A stretch of 64,000 bases of DNA from Heligmosomoides polygyrus polygyrus (Eukaryota; Nematoda; Chromadorea; Rhabditida; Heligmosomidae). The notes under the pieces were generated by a model, which saw only the letters and a program-made list of their open reading frames with translations, was not told the origin of the DNA and made no database searches. The stretch lies in NCBI GenBank assembly GCA_947396885.1, contig OX377202.1, positions 107,774,221 to 107,838,220 of the forward strand. The letters are read 5' to 3'. Shown piece after piece: positions 42,912 through 54,499 of this stretch. The first letter of the stretch is position 1; each line of letters opens with the position of its first letter. A program made the translations under genes and the position numbers.

Positions 42912-43658
42912 TCATCTTCGCGTTGGTGGACGTCCTGGTGTTCTATTGACATCGCGCGGAATCCAGTTGGTAACGGCTTTCGTCCAGCGGGTGTCTGCGA
43001 ATTGCATTACGTGGCCGGCCCACCTAATTTTCGACAACTTGGCCCACACGACAGCGTCTGTGATCTTCGAACGTCGACGAAGCTCGGAACTCCGGAGGCC
43101 TTCTCTCACTTGCGTGAATTGTGTCACTACGAGCATCGTCCTCTCGATCTCACGCTGAGCGACGCTGATCGCGTGTTCATCCCGCTTTCGTATGGCCCAG
43201 GTCTCTGAGGTGTATGTTAGGGCAGGAAGAACAGTGGAGTCGAATAGGTGGGCACGGAGTCGGACGTTCTTCGTCTTCTTCGCGACTTCTTCGACGCTCT
43301 TGAAAGCTCCCCAAGCCGCTCTTTTCCTCCTGCTCAGCTCTGGTGCTAGGTCGTTGGCCATGTTGACTTCGCAACCCAGATACGCATAGCTGAAGCATTC
43401 GGAGATGTTCGTTCCGTTGAGCGAGAATGGGGCATCAGAAACCCATCCGTTCCTCATGAACATCGTCTTCGTAAGATTCAGCTGCAGTCCAACGTTCCCA
43501 CATGCACGATCGAAGTCGGCCAGCATTCGCGCCGCCTGGCTGATGCTCGGTGTTATGAGCACGATGTCGTCAGCGAAGCAAAGATGGTGTAGTTGCCGGC
43601 CGTCGACCTTCACTTCCATGTCTTCCCATTCCAGTTCCCGTGCAGAACTTGAGGACAA
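42912..43658 (-). pseudogene. RTE reverse transcriptase, FADD box to C-terminus (right copy)
   Basis: A 248-codon open frame: LEWEDMEVKVDGRQLHHL then CFADDIVLITP (RT catalytic box), FDRACGNVGLQLNLTKTMF (thumb), YAYLGCEVNMANDLAPELSR, LTYTSETWAIRKRDEHAI, KIRWAGHVMQFADTRW and WIPRDVNRTPGRPPTRR. The RT blocks before the FADD box are deleted, so the protein cannot be active although the frame is long. The left end meets the truncated left copy. Confidence 0.85.
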
Positions 43659-43980
43659 CGGAGACGTCAGTCAGGCAATACCTGCGATTGAAGATGATGT
43701 GGTCGATCTCGTTGTGGATCTGGCCACCGGGGGATTCTCTGGTCCATCGTTGTGAGGGAGGCTTCTGGAACCGTGAGTTTCTATGGTTGGTCTTGATCGA
43801 CACGATAAACTCAGACAGCCTTTTACTTTGCTGGTTTGAATCCAAACCGTGGGTTCGAGAGTGCGGGCATTGTAAGTACAGGTCGTCATCCTAGTCCTTC
43901 TCAATTTGCGCAGCCTGGTTAGGCTCCGAGACTCAACTCTCCTATCACTGCAGAAATGGAGATTCGGGGTCAAGGGAATG
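43570..43980 (-). pseudogene. RTE endonuclease, internally deleted (right copy)
   Basis: It reads TRLRKLRRTRMTTCTYNART then L, and jumps directly (through a frame change) to NQQSKRLSEFIVSIKTNH and NEIDHIIFNRRYCL. Compared with the left copy about 480 bp of endonuclease, including the Glu and GDFN motifs, are gone. Confidence 0.75.
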
Positions 43981-45960
43981 ACGCCCTTTAGTGCTGTTGT
44001 GTTTGACTGGAGTACACACGGGTAGCTAGTCGGGCTCCGTCATGCGGGCGAAGAACTTCGGGCAGCCAGCCAGACTGCCCGAAGGGACGGGGCGAGACTT
44101 AAGGCGGCCTCGAATCGCCTTACGATGTACTCCCAGTCTACCGAGTGCAAGCTTTTGGCCGGGCCGACACAGTTACAATCCGCACAGTCACGGACACATC
44201 CACGCACACTTTGCACGAACATACCTCTCCCACGCACAAGGAACGCGTCGACCCGACACAGCAGGAGCAAGGAGTCCATCTCCTGCACCCACCTGAGTTT
44301 CTGGACAGTGCACGGTCGCATTTGTTTCGCGTTCCATTCCGTATCCACCACCCGGGGACGCGCCACGTGGCCCTGCGACAAGCGACCCGAGATCCCTCTT
44401 AACAAGAGAGTCCGAAGGCTCTCTATCGATTCGGAGATCCGTGGGATGTTATCATCATGTATGAATTTCAACTTCGAGTTTCTGTCGCTGCATAACTGGT
44501 TAGATCAGATTTCCTAACATCTAGGAATCTTAAGGAGTTCGACTTGTTCCTCGGCAAGTGTAACTATTTGCCGATGCTGCTGAAGCGTGTATGAAGGCTG
44601 TCACCGGTAATTCGGGAATTTCTTGATGACTGGATATTATCGGTGTTGCAATGATTGATTTATAGGACGATTGTACATTCGTGTTTCAGGTTGTTTGCTG
44701 ACGTTTTTAACGCTGTTCACGCTAGTCTTCCGTTTATGCCTTAATAAATAAATCAATTAAATTTTCCAGGGTATGGTTTTCTATCCTACACAGCGCATTA
44801 GTCTTTTATTTATTTATTATTAAAACATCTAAGAGGATGCGCCAATAATGATCGAAATAAAGCCGCGAAAACGTTGCCCAGAAAAGCAAGGATAGAAAAG
44901 ACTTAGAACTCAACTTACAATTGGCGAAAAACACTAAAAGAAGACTATCGAGAACGTTGAGGAAAAAACCCACCATCTATGAACCTGCCTTGTAAAGGGA
45001 GAAAATAACCAGAGGAGAGGTACGGCAGCCAACCCACAAGTAACAGGTACACTACAGAAAATCACACCAGCTTGCCCATGGGTTGGCTGTTTCATGTGAT
45101 AAATCACCTTATTTTATACAAAACACAGCTATCTAATATGCACTGATTGCCGTAGGCAATATTACATGGAACTTCCCTGCCTGATCAGGCGAATTCTTAG
45201 AGAGAGCTTCCTAACTGCTCGCCTTACAGTGAACACTTCAACATGCCAGATGTGATTTTTTACAGTAAACAACACAACTGCGTACAATCCTTAAACTGGT
45301 TGATTAGAAAGGGTAGAAAAAAAACGAAAGGCATCTGTAATCCCCTTCCGAACCGAAGATTCTGACGCTGATTACGTCTCATAATATTTTCTCTAAGAAT
45401 TGAACGTGTACCACAGTCGGACGAGGTGCTGGCTGTCACGTGCTCCCGATACCAGGTTACCGGGTCGGATTTATCGCCCAGGCAATCTAAGCCTTCCATC
45501 CCTCCGACGCCTTTGAAATAGTACCAGACTTACTGGGAGGGATAAAGCGCTGACTCGTTCATCAGCTAGCCACCGCAACTCATTGCAACGCCTAGAACTC
45601 ATTCAAATCACCTCATTGGCATTCCGCAGAAGTAGAATGGAAAGGGATTCGCCAACGCCGTTCCTTATCCTTTATCACTCAAGAAGCTTAAATGGATGGT
45701 GTAGCTGCCATAAATCAACTGTGATGCGTTTTCTGCATTGTCGTTTCAAGCCGTTGGCGGCTCCTCTAATGTCAAGAATATAATAATGAATGCATGGTAT
45801 TTCATTCAATTATTGTTTGGCAGCACTAAAGATGTGGCAACATGTGTTGTTTTAAATCATTAATTCAAAGATTTTATTGCAGCATAGGAAATACAAGCAA
45901 CACTGCTCAAGACTACTCAGACCTTCTACGCTGATCCTGAGTGCTTGCCGCCCTTGCAGT

Positions 45961-46974
45961 TCACCTCAAGAAAACACACAGAACCACGTGTTCGCCGTCC
46001 TTCTTGCCGTAGTTGCAGCCAAACTCAGAGGCGCTTCCCTTCTGTAACTACCAAATGTTACAAGACATTACAATATCCGTTTCAGGTAGGTGATGCGCAT
46101 TTACCTTTCCAACTGCATCCTTCACAGTTCTGGCAGCCAAGTCCATGATGTCTTTCTCTGACTCTCTGACTTCAGGCCTGGAAATAACGATTGCAGCTCC
46201 CTGCCTAGTCAAGTAGAGCCTCTATCTACGCGCATCACTGTCGTCATAATCACCTAGTGCATCAGTAATGAAGCAGTCCATGTCTCGGTTGACACAAACT
46301 TTTCTTCTTTGATTAGTCTCAAAAAAAATTTCCGAAGCCCGACAGTGACCCCGCGTTGGAAGTTTTTGACCGACTTGCTTAGATGTTACTCGTACCATCT
46401 GGCATAACATTCCTTTTTGTATGCGTTGCCTAGCTTGTCAAAACAAGCAAAAGCAAATTCTTGCAGCAGAAACCTCTAGAGCACCTTGTGAATGTTGTGC
46501 GGAAGAGATATCCTTTTCCATCACGTGGTCTTCCTTCTCGCAGGGCAGGATCGCGGATCATTAAACCAGCCATGCCTTCTGCACTACACTCGTACTTCTG
46601 AATACTCGGAGTCTCAGGACCTTAGTATGAATAGTATATATTTTCATCCTTTGGTAAATGATTTTCAACCATAAGAGACACGTTGAAATTGAAGCATACA
46701 ATTTAAGAGTAGAGAACCAAAACAACTTGCTGAACTCTTCTGCTAACGGCGAGTGAGGAACGGCCTAGAGAAAGTCAATTTTAAACCACTTTTTTAAACT
46801 TACAAGAGAGGCGAGTTTGTCTTTTAGAGAGTCGTGCGAAAAGAGTTTCAACAGAAACTCTAATTTGAGATCATCTCTAAATTTGTCCTGCAGATATGTG
46901 CAGTTGGGCCACTGCGTGACGAAATCTCTGATATCCGCATCAGTTACGCTATTCGCGCCGACCCAGACGACAAC
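45961..46974 (-). CDS. U gene copy d
   Basis: Exon 46974-46804 (171 nt), intron of 63 bp (46042-46104) and terminal exon 46041-45961 (81 nt) are at the same positions as in copy c plus 7,828. The differences from copy c are scattered substitutions (for example in IVISRPE upstream, where GGAGCTCCCTGC replaces GCAGCTGCCTGC on the complementary strand). The same upstream TAG is present. See copies a-c for the protein. Confidence 0.45.
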
Positions 46975-47938
46975 CTAAATATATGGAAAAATAGAAGTAA
47001 AAACGAGGAGGATAAAAAACTTTTTAAGTTTTGCTTGAAGTTTTAGACTTCTCGACTTTCTTCAACAAAAAAAAGGAAGCGTCGATTTACTCTGCCAGGA
47101 CGTTTAATCGTTGTCGTCTGAGAACCGTATTTTAAAGTCCTTCTTTCTAACAACAAGATTATGCCATTCCTTTCAGATAGAGAACCCCTACTACTCATCC
47201 GATTAGAGCTTCGACTTTACCTAAAGGGGTGGTTCTTTATGTGGCTATCTGAGTGTTAATATTGTTACGATTTTTCACTTCGGTTTAACAGTGAAAAGGT
47301 TCAGAGAAAGTGATGAACTAACACCCACCAGAACAACTGTATTCCAAGACAAGGCCATTATGAAACCTGTTTGTGAGGCCCACTACGCTCCCTTTTATAT
47401 CCAACGACAGGGGCTCTATTCCGTCTGTTCAATAGTGGTTGGATTTCTGCAGCCAAGAATGTTTGGATTTCTGCATGTCAACGCGCACAGCGCGTATGGA
47501 CAGGCATTCCAGAGGAGCGAGAACTGTGCCGTGCATGTTTTTTATTCAAAACTGCTGCACAAATACGTCGGCATATTCCATTTTCAACAGTAAAACACTG
47601 AGCAAGAAGTGGGATTTTCTGCACTCCTCTCGGAAGTCGTGTGCTGACAACAGTTGAGATTATTAATACTCAGTTGGCAGTAGGGTTCCCAGCTGTGACA
47701 AATCATATCCATACCAGGGCGTGATTATTATGACAGAAAATCACGTAGTCATCCACACCACAGGGGAATTTACCTTTTTCGCCATTTCTCACTCCTACCC
47801 CGAACAATCTCCCTTTGTGTCGAAACATTTGTAGTCCAAAACGGATTTTTGCTGAGCCGCAGCAGATGCATTGTTGAAAGTCAATTTTCAGCCACTCTCC
47901 AACTAGGGCTACCTTCTAATTGTCTAAACTATGGTAAG

Positions 47939-48077
47939 CCGTGAACGACCGATATGACGCTCTTCGTGTCCCTCAAGCGAGGAGGATCCATTGGACCACT
48001 CTGGCACGCGACAGGGACGAATGGAGACGCTGCTGGCACCCGCTCGAGCAAGTCGATGATCAACGGGGCGACAGGTG
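47939..48077 (+). mobile_element. 139-bp RTE 3' end (copy d)
   Basis: Same insertion as at 34417 and 40112, with ATGGTAAG at 47931-47938 and 48078-48085. Confidence 0.75.
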
Positions 48078-49183
48078 ATGGTAAGAGTTTTTAAGAAAAT
48101 TTTGACATTTGTGTCCACAAAAACAAGAAGTGTCCTGCCTTCAGATGGAATTCCAGCCCAAATCGTCACAGAATTCAGAAAAATTTTTGAGCATAGCTAG
48201 GGTTTTCACATTTTCCTGTAGGCGGAGATAGAAGTTGTCGGTGATTCTGGCTGTTGTGAGCAATCACTACGGTGAAGACTTCCCCATCAGACAAACGACG
48301 TCTGATAAGCGGCCCCTGAAGAAGTCAAGGAGTTTTTTGCATTTTTCAAACCACTGCAGCTCCAGTAGGGAAGCATCCACAAAGAAATCGTTAAACAGAT
48401 AGCCTCAGCTCTTATCTGGAAATGATTTGAACAATTCGTCGTGACAACTGAAAGTCGGAAGCAATTTTGTCCAGGCTAACCTCGTCTTTCCTCTGTATCC
48501 TCATCATTACATATCTTTGTAATGCCAGGTATGTTGAGGGCTTTAAGTCGGTCTGTTTTGGTATATTGACGATGGTCATCCTGGTTTTGGAAACGGATGA
48601 TGGTGTGCTCGTTGCTGGCACTGCACCGCAACCTTCTGTGCATTCTTTGATGTGGAGCATTCTTGCAATCTCCCTGGTCGAAGTCCTTCACCGACGAGGT
48701 GTGCAATGGCAGTTCGATGAGAAAATCGATGCAAAACTTGTTGAAAATACTCACAAACGCATGTTGCAGCTCTCCTATTAAACGTATGTCACATGTTGTA
48801 GTAACGGCAATCTGTTCGCATAAACCATTCTCAGAGCAGAATGTACTTAATAGCCACCACGTAACAGTGGCATAAGGTCCCATGGGGTTTCTGATAACTT
48901 CGCATTTACACTTAACAATGATCTGTTATCATTGTTTAGTGAAACAAACTTTGTGCTTCTTATAGTGTTTGTGGTCGTCTCTCCACTTTTGCTGATGCAT
49001 TAAAAATTTCCATCGCAACACAGTTGCCTAATGGCACTGCGACACTGCAACTACGAACGCCAAAATTTGTACTGAATATCAAAGTTGCCACCGCTGTGAA
49101 CTGAGACTCTATGATTTCCCAATTGTGTTGGTGAGTTACCACGCCGTTTGTTAACTAGGCGCTCCTTAATACCTACTCCTAGC

Positions 49184-50428
49184 AATCCTTTTATTTATTA
49201 GGTTGTCCCGTAAGTCCTTGCAGTGTTTTTTTTTCAACGATTCACTGCAGATTTCGCCGGCGGTCTCTTGCATAGCGCTGCATAGCTTTCGAAAGAGAAT
49301 GATTTGCTCTATCAGAACCTTTATTGCATTTCTTTTTTCATCATGAATTTTGTCAATTTTTAGGTCGTTGAAGTGAAAAGTGGAAAAGTGAAAAAGTAGC
49401 CATTTGCGCACTTGGTCTCTCCGCTTAGGTTTGTAATTTTTTGCGCATTTTTTACCGCACTTGGAAGACAATGTTCTGTACTACAAGAATATGTGTTAGT
49501 GCTAATTGCTTATTTGTCCTTTATTGATTTTTAGGTCATCAATTTGGGACGTCCGAAGGAGGAGGGTTATTTTTGCCGACAGCTCCTGCTCAGTGGTTGG
49601 AATTTTGGGCTGGTGTTATACGTCATTCGAAAGAGAATGTCTTGCTCTATAAGAATATATGTTGCGTTTATAGATTTCTTCTGAATATCAACAAAATGTC
49701 AAAAAGAGAAAAATCGTCTTCACCAACAATTCCTTCTCCTTGCTGAGTCTGTCTTGCTCAGTTTTATATGCCATTTGAAAGTGGGCGTCTTGCTCTACCA
49801 CAGCATATGATTTTTTCCTTGGTTATTTGAATTTTTGCTAATTTTCAGGTTATCAAAATGAACCAGTGCCAGGTTGACAGGGATGGGCACTTTTGGCACC
49901 TTCTTCTCTTTGCTTTCAGCCAGGATTCTAGTACGTCTAAGGCACCAGAACCATCGCTCTCCGTGCAAACACTATTTTTCATCGCCAGTTACAATTCTGT
50001 GCAAAAATCGTTGAATATGTCCGTGATGAGTGAACATCAGGAACCAGCGAGTGCTGGTTCCTGATGTGTCTGCTTGTCCGTCATCATTCGATGACTGAAA
50101 AGTCTGCAAAGCAATCAATGCTACCCAAGACTCAAGGGCTCTTCAGAAGGCGATCGATTTTATGATTTTTTGGGCAGAAGTATGAAAGTTTTGGGCAGAA
50201 GTACCTCTTGCAACTGAGAAAACGCACCTCTTAGTGACTGGATCACGTAATCATACTTAAGCGCGGACATATAGGATTAATGGGCAAGCCTTAAAAAAAT
50301 TGGCGAAGTTCTTCCTTGGGCTTTGTTATAACGAGTGACCTATGTTTTTTAAAAAACACTGCAGATTCTTGGTGAAGAAAGTCAGTTTTCGCATCCATAA
50401 CCTCTTCAGAGTTTTAAAATCCAGAGGG
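49184..50428. other. Region without recognised gene; mariner-like end at its left edge
   Basis: TTAGGTTGTCCCGTAAGTCC at 49199 resembles the mariner terminal repeats at 26054 and 63602, flanked by TA, but no matching right end or transposase was seen. AGGAACCAGC and GCTGGTTCCT near 50039-50065 form a short inverted repeat. The rest is AT-rich and unassigned. Confidence 0.4.
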
Positions 50429-50479
50429 GTATTCCCGCCCGGTCAGAGGGAGGTGCGGGTTCGAGTCCCGCCTGGCGCT
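50429..50479 (+). other. tRNA-like 3' half (T arm)
   Basis: GCGGG TTCGAGT CCCGC at 50455-50471 is a perfect T arm with Pol III B box GGTTCGAGTCC, followed by a possible acceptor strand CTGGCGCT. No complementary 5' acceptor or D arm was found within 90 bases upstream, so this is a tRNA fragment or SINE head rather than a tRNA gene. Confidence 0.45.
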
Positions 50480-50771
50480 AGAAGTTTTGATCGCAACAAA
50501 ACATTGTTGTGACAGCTTATACCTCGATACCAGCCACTTGAGGCTTAAAGAAACTGATTTGAATCGTTTGGGAGACATAGTGTGGAAACTGGGCCAACAG
50601 TGTGCAACCCTACTAAGAAGGGCATATTACTCCCTTGGAAAGCATCCAAAACAGCTGCACCGGAAACTTGTGATGAGATGCTTTCTGTGGATTACAGTTC
50701 AATCCCCAATGGTTCTCAACTGTCTGCGCTTTTTCGTCTCCCATCACTGAGCAACTGAAGAAAAATGGCTG
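50480..50771. other. Unassigned segment with an 87-codon frame
   Basis: Frame 50487-50750 includes LYLDTSHLRLKETDLNRLGD and IVWKLGQQCATLLRRAYYSL. It has a plausible coding look, but no family is recognised and there is no splice evidence. Confidence 0.25.
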
Positions 50772-50789
50772 ATGTTATCATGTATCACA

Positions 50790-51161
50790 TGTATCACCTG
50801 TCGTCCCGTTGATCATCATCCCGTTGACTTGTCCGAGCGGGCGCCAGCAGCAGCGTCTCCCGTCGTCCCTGTCGCGTGCCAGAGTGCTCCAATGGATCCT
50901 CCTCGCTCGAGGGACACGAAGAGCGTCATATCGGTCGTTCAGGGCTTTCACGAAGGAAACCAACCAATGCATTGGTGGGCGTCCTGGTGTTCTCTTGACA
51001 TCCCGCGGAATCCAGTTGGTAACGACTCCCGTCCAGCGGGTATCTGCGAAACGCATTACGTGGCCGGCCCACCTAATTTTCGATAAATTGGCCCACGCGA
51101 CAGCGTCTCTGATCTTCGAACGTCGGCGAAGGCCTTCTTTCACTTGCGTGAGTCGTGTCAC
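50790..51161 (-). pseudogene. RTE protein C-terminal domain
   Basis: It reads TRLTQVKEGLRRRSKIRD, LSKIRWAGHVMRFADTRW, WIPRDVKRTPGRPPMHWL and WSTLARDRDDGRRCCWRPL and then decays. The protein ends practically at the element's 3' end, with the stop codon a few bases before a GATACAT-type tail, as is usual for RTE. Confidence 0.8.
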
Positions 51162-51250
51162 TCCTAGAATCGTTCTCTCATTTGTACGCTGCTTGACGTT
51201 GATCGCCTGTTTATCCTGCTTCCATATAGCCCAGATCTCTGAGGCGTATA

Positions 51251-51874
51251 CTAAGGCAGGAAAGACTGTGGAGTCGAATAGCTGGAGCGTTCGGAGATGT
51301 TCGTTCCGTTGAGCGAGAATGAGGCATCAGAAACTTGTCCATTCCTCATGAACATCGTCTTCGTAAGACTCAGCTGCAGCCCAACGTTCCCACATACACG
51401 ATCGAAGTCGGCCAGCATTCGCTCCACCTGTCTGATGCTCGGTGTTATGAGCACGATGTCGTCAGCGAAGCGAAGATGGTGCAGTTGCCGGCCGTCGACC
51501 TTCACTCCCATGTCATCCCATTCTAGTTCGCGCATGACGTTTTCGAGGGTGGCGCTGAAGAGCTTCGGGGATATGGTATCCCCTTGTCGAACCCCTCTCT
51601 TCACGTCGATGACGACGTCGTTGTAGAATGGTGAGATCTTGGTCGTGAATCCACAGTACAGCTCTCGAAGGACTCTGATGTACTGAGTAGGAACCCCCCG
51701 AGTGAGCAGGGCGTCGATGACCGCTTTAGTTTCGACGAGTCGAATGCCTTCTTCAGGTTGATGAACATAAGGCACAGCGGCAGCTTGTACTCTCACGACA
51801 CTTCGATGAGCTTCGTAATGGTGTGTACGTGGTCGATCGTGCTGAATCCTCTCCGAAATCCTGCTGGTTCGCAT
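51251..51874 (-). pseudogene. RTE RT, palm and thumb
   Basis: After a shift in its first part (an out-of-frame HDRPRTHHYEAHRSVVRV is seen), the frame contains VETKAVIDALLTRGVPTQYI, GVRQGDTISPKLFSATLENV and LRFADDIVLITPSIRQ (catalytic box), then VCGNVGLQLSLTKTMFMRNG and SFSLNGTNISE. A deletion near 51280 removes the following about 45 residues. The block with the first catalytic Asp lies in the shifted part. Confidence 0.85.
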
Positions 51875-51904
51875 GACTGTCCTTGGTCCAGCGTTCTGCT
51901 GATC

Positions 51905-52573
51905 CTATTCAGGATGACTCAGCGAACAGCTGTAGACTACGGACAGCAGGCAGATCGCGCGATACATGCCAATGTCGTGCAAGTCTCCCTTCTTGTACAG
52001 CAAGACGGTCCTGCTGGTCTTCAACTGAGGTGGAACCTTGCACTCCGACAGGTAGCGTGTGAAGAGCCGCGCCAAGGTCTTGATGAGCGTTGGCGGAAGA
52101 TTCTTCAGGTGTTCTGGTTTGACGCTGTCGGGACCGGGTGTTGTACGCTTCTTCACCGACGAGGTGGCGTGACGGATCTCGGAAGGGAGAACAGAGGGAA
52201 CGACGTATCCATCCTGCGGAAGATGGCATTGGGGCAGGTGGAGGTGGCCATCGAAGAGATCGGAGTAGAAGTTGTGGATGACCTTCTCCATGGTCCTTCT
52301 GGAAGAGGTGACGGTTCCGTCAGGGCGTCGGAGAGCGGTCATCTTGGTCTTGAAGTTGGCGAAGTTCCGGCGGGCATTGCGGATGCTCAACCCTGCCTCT
52401 GCTGCTTCAGCCAACACTTCCTCCGTTCTCTCCTTATCATCCTCCTTTATCATCTCCCTGCATAGCATCGCAAGCTTGGACGTCAGTTGGTATTTGCCTG
52501 ACGCTCGTGCTGCTCCATGCTGGCGTATCAGCTCGAGAGTTTCCGGAGAAAGACGTCTCTTGGTGGTCTTCAA
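51905..52573 (-). pseudogene. RTE RT, fingers and first palm blocks
   Basis: A 222-codon frame: KTTKRRLSPETLELIRQHGA (linker), RRPDGTVTSSRRTMEKVIHN, TTPGPDSVKPEHLKNLPPTL, VPPQLKTSRTVLLYKKGD and MYRAICLLSVVY. These are RT blocks 0-2a. It loses frame just before the first catalytic Asp region. Confidence 0.85.
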
Positions 52574-53186
52574 GCTCTAAGCTCCCTTGCACTATCGCTG
52601 AGAAAACGCAAGAAGCGGTCGTATTCATCATCGACGTTGTCCATGACGATGTCTTCCCAAAGACCGACAAGAGAGGTGTAGAGATCCCAGTAGATGGTCG
52701 TTCTGGAAAAGAAATGGGATCTCTTTCGGGGTCAGTGCCGCTGTGTTTCACTGGAGTACAGATGGGTAGCTAGTCGGGCTCCGTCGTGCGGGCGAAGAAC
52801 TTCGGGCAGCCAGTCAGACTGCCCCAAGGGACGGGGCGAGACTTACGGCGGCCTCGAATCGCCCTACATGTACTCCCAGTCTACCGAGTGCAAGCTTTTG
52901 GCCGGACCGACACAGTTACAATCCGCACAGTCACGGACACATCCACGCACACTGTGCACGAACATACCTCTCCCACGCACAAGGAACGCGTCGACCCGAC
53001 ACAGCAGGAGCAAGGAGTCCATATCCTGCACCCACCTGAGTTTCTGGACAGTGCACGGTCGCATTTGTTTCGCGTTCCATTCCGTATCCACCACCCGGGG
53101 ACGCGCCACGTGGCCCTGCGACAAGCGGCCCGAGATCCCTCTTAACAAGAGAGTCTGAAGGCTCTCTATCGAAGAAGATCCGTGGG

Positions 53187-53963
53187 ATGTTGCCATGATG
53201 TATAAAATTCAACTTCGAGTTTCTGTCGCTACATAACTGGTTAGATCAGATTTCCTAGCATATAGGATTCTTAAGGAGTTCAACTTGTTGTTCGCCAAGT
53301 TTAACGATTTTTCGATGCTGCACAAGCGTGTAAAAGGGTTGTCAAGGTAATTCGGGAATTTCTTGATGACTGGATATTATCGGTGTTGCACTGCTTGATT
53401 TATAGGATGATTGCATATTCGTGTCACAGATTGTTTGCTGATGTTTTTAACGCTACGCTTTCGTTTATGCCTTAATAAACAAATCTATTAAATTTTTCAA
53501 GGTATTGGCTTCTATCCTACACAGCGCATTTTATTTATTTATTTTCTTATTAATAGTACATCTAAGAGGATGCGCCAACAGTGATGTAATAAAGCCGCGA
53601 AAACGTTGCCCAGAAAAGCAAGAATAGAAAAAAGCTTAGAACTCAACTTACAATTAGCGACAAACACTAAAAAGAAGGCTATCGAGAGCATTGAGGAAAA
53701 AACCCACCATCTATGAACTTGCACTGTGAAGGGAGAAAATAACCAGAGGACGGGTACGGCAGCCACCCTACAAGTAACATGCACACAACAGAAAATCAGA
53801 CCAGCTTGCCGATGCGTTGGCTATTTCATATGATAAATCACCTTATTTTATACAAAGCACATCTATCTAATATGCACTGATTGTTGTAGGAATATTTCAT
53901 GGAACTTCCCTGCCTGATCATGCGAAGCCTTCCAGAAAGCTTCCTAACGGCTCGTCTTACAGA
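53187..53963 (+). repeat. Unit U copy g (5' part only)
   Basis: It matches 36618-37410 of copy c with moderate divergence, including the GTAATTCGGGAATTTC donor region (53347) and the retroposon-like insert (about 53530-53820). It stops at CTCGTCTTACAG, where a MITE is inserted, and does not clearly resume. Confidence 0.7.
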
Positions 53964-54089
53964 CCTATGTTATACCTCGACGACGCGTCGGTGACGCTGT
54001 GTTGCGCGGGCTGCTATGCACTGCATAGCAGCCCGCGTAACAGTGTCGCTGACGTCGCCGACAACAGCGTCGCCGAAGTATAGCATAGG
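53964..54089. mobile_element. Palindromic MITE
   Basis: The left end CCTATGTTATACCTCGACG and right end CGTCGCCGAAGTATAGCATA then GG pair along their whole length around a GCTATGCA/TGCATAGC centre (about 54019). It has no coding potential. Confidence 0.8.
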
Positions 54090-54499
54090 CCATAGTGAAC
54101 GCCCATTCGTACGCCTACATTCGCACTGTGTGGCGGCGCACCTCTGGTGCTCTCGTATTGATCACACCGACATTTCTCGAAACATCTCGCGCACCAGATC
54201 TTCCGTCTACTGTCCGCGAACTCAACTGATCTCGAGCTATTCGGCGATTTCGGTTAACCTGTTCTACCTCAAGACTGCCATTGTCCACCTACTTCTACTC
54301 CGCCTGTTTACCACTGCCGAGACTCCTTGTGGCGGGTGTCGACCTGTTTTGCTCTAGCAACCACCACAAAAGGTCTATCCGCTTCTTCTTAGACTCGATT
54401 CGTCTGCTTCTCGTGTCGTATGCTCAACAGCATTGTATTTTCATACCGGTTGACTACTGGAAATCTGGAGTTCTGCCACGCTGCCATCAATAAGAGAAT
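54090..54499. other. Region upstream of CR1 ORF1
   Basis: A 113-codon frame (54016-54357) overlaps the MITE and is not credible. The stretch may be the 5' UTR of the CR1 element that follows. Confidence 0.3.

Larger units (their letters stand above)
41565..44445. mobile_element. Tail-to-tail pair of internally deleted RTE elements (long palindrome)
   Basis: The left copy (plus) runs from CCACGGATCTCC at 41565: a 5' region of about 500 bp, endonuclease (42064-42860), then a jump into RT sequence (GRHGSEG frame, about 42870-42915). The right copy (minus) runs inward from 44445: the same 5' region, a shortened endonuclease (43973-43600), the same jump and then RT thumb to C-terminus (43658-42912). 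Both copies share the endonuclease-to-RT deletion joint (GGGAACT(A/G)GAATGGGAAG), so they derive from one non-autonomous form. The left copy has lost its 3' part at the junction near 42915. Confidence 0.85.
44446..49183 (+). repeat. Unit U copy d
   Basis: It matches copy c with few differences from its start to about 48430. From there to 49183 it diverges (several per cent by eye) and resembles fragment 22209-22440 and copy a instead. This marks one limit of the recently amplified segment. It contains SINE, U gene, 100-codon frame (47291), maT relic and RTE 3' end (about 47939-48077). Confidence 0.9.
50786..53186 (-). mobile_element. RTE element lacking its endonuclease, with target-site duplication
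   Basis: On the minus strand it begins CCACGGATCTTC at 53186, carries the about 400-bp 5' region, then jumps from CCCATTTCTT to the linker before the RT (LYTSLVGLWEDIVMDNVDDE). It continues through the RT to the C-terminal stop near 50800. ATGTTATCATGTAT (50772-50785) and ATGTTGCCATGATGTAT (53187-53203) are a slightly decayed duplication. The right flank equals the right flank of the palindromic copies, so all three sit at the same ancestral site of unit U. Confidence 0.8.

Noticed and set aside
42696..43208. 170-codon plus-strand protein
   Set aside because: It begins as real endonuclease sequence but continues into the antisense of the right-hand RT copy, so it is not one protein.
48912..48945. 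Possible rho-independent-style terminator hairpin (CACTTAACAATGATC...CATTGTTTAGTG)
   Set aside because: The genome is eukaryotic. The hairpin is more likely the meeting point of element ends in unit U.
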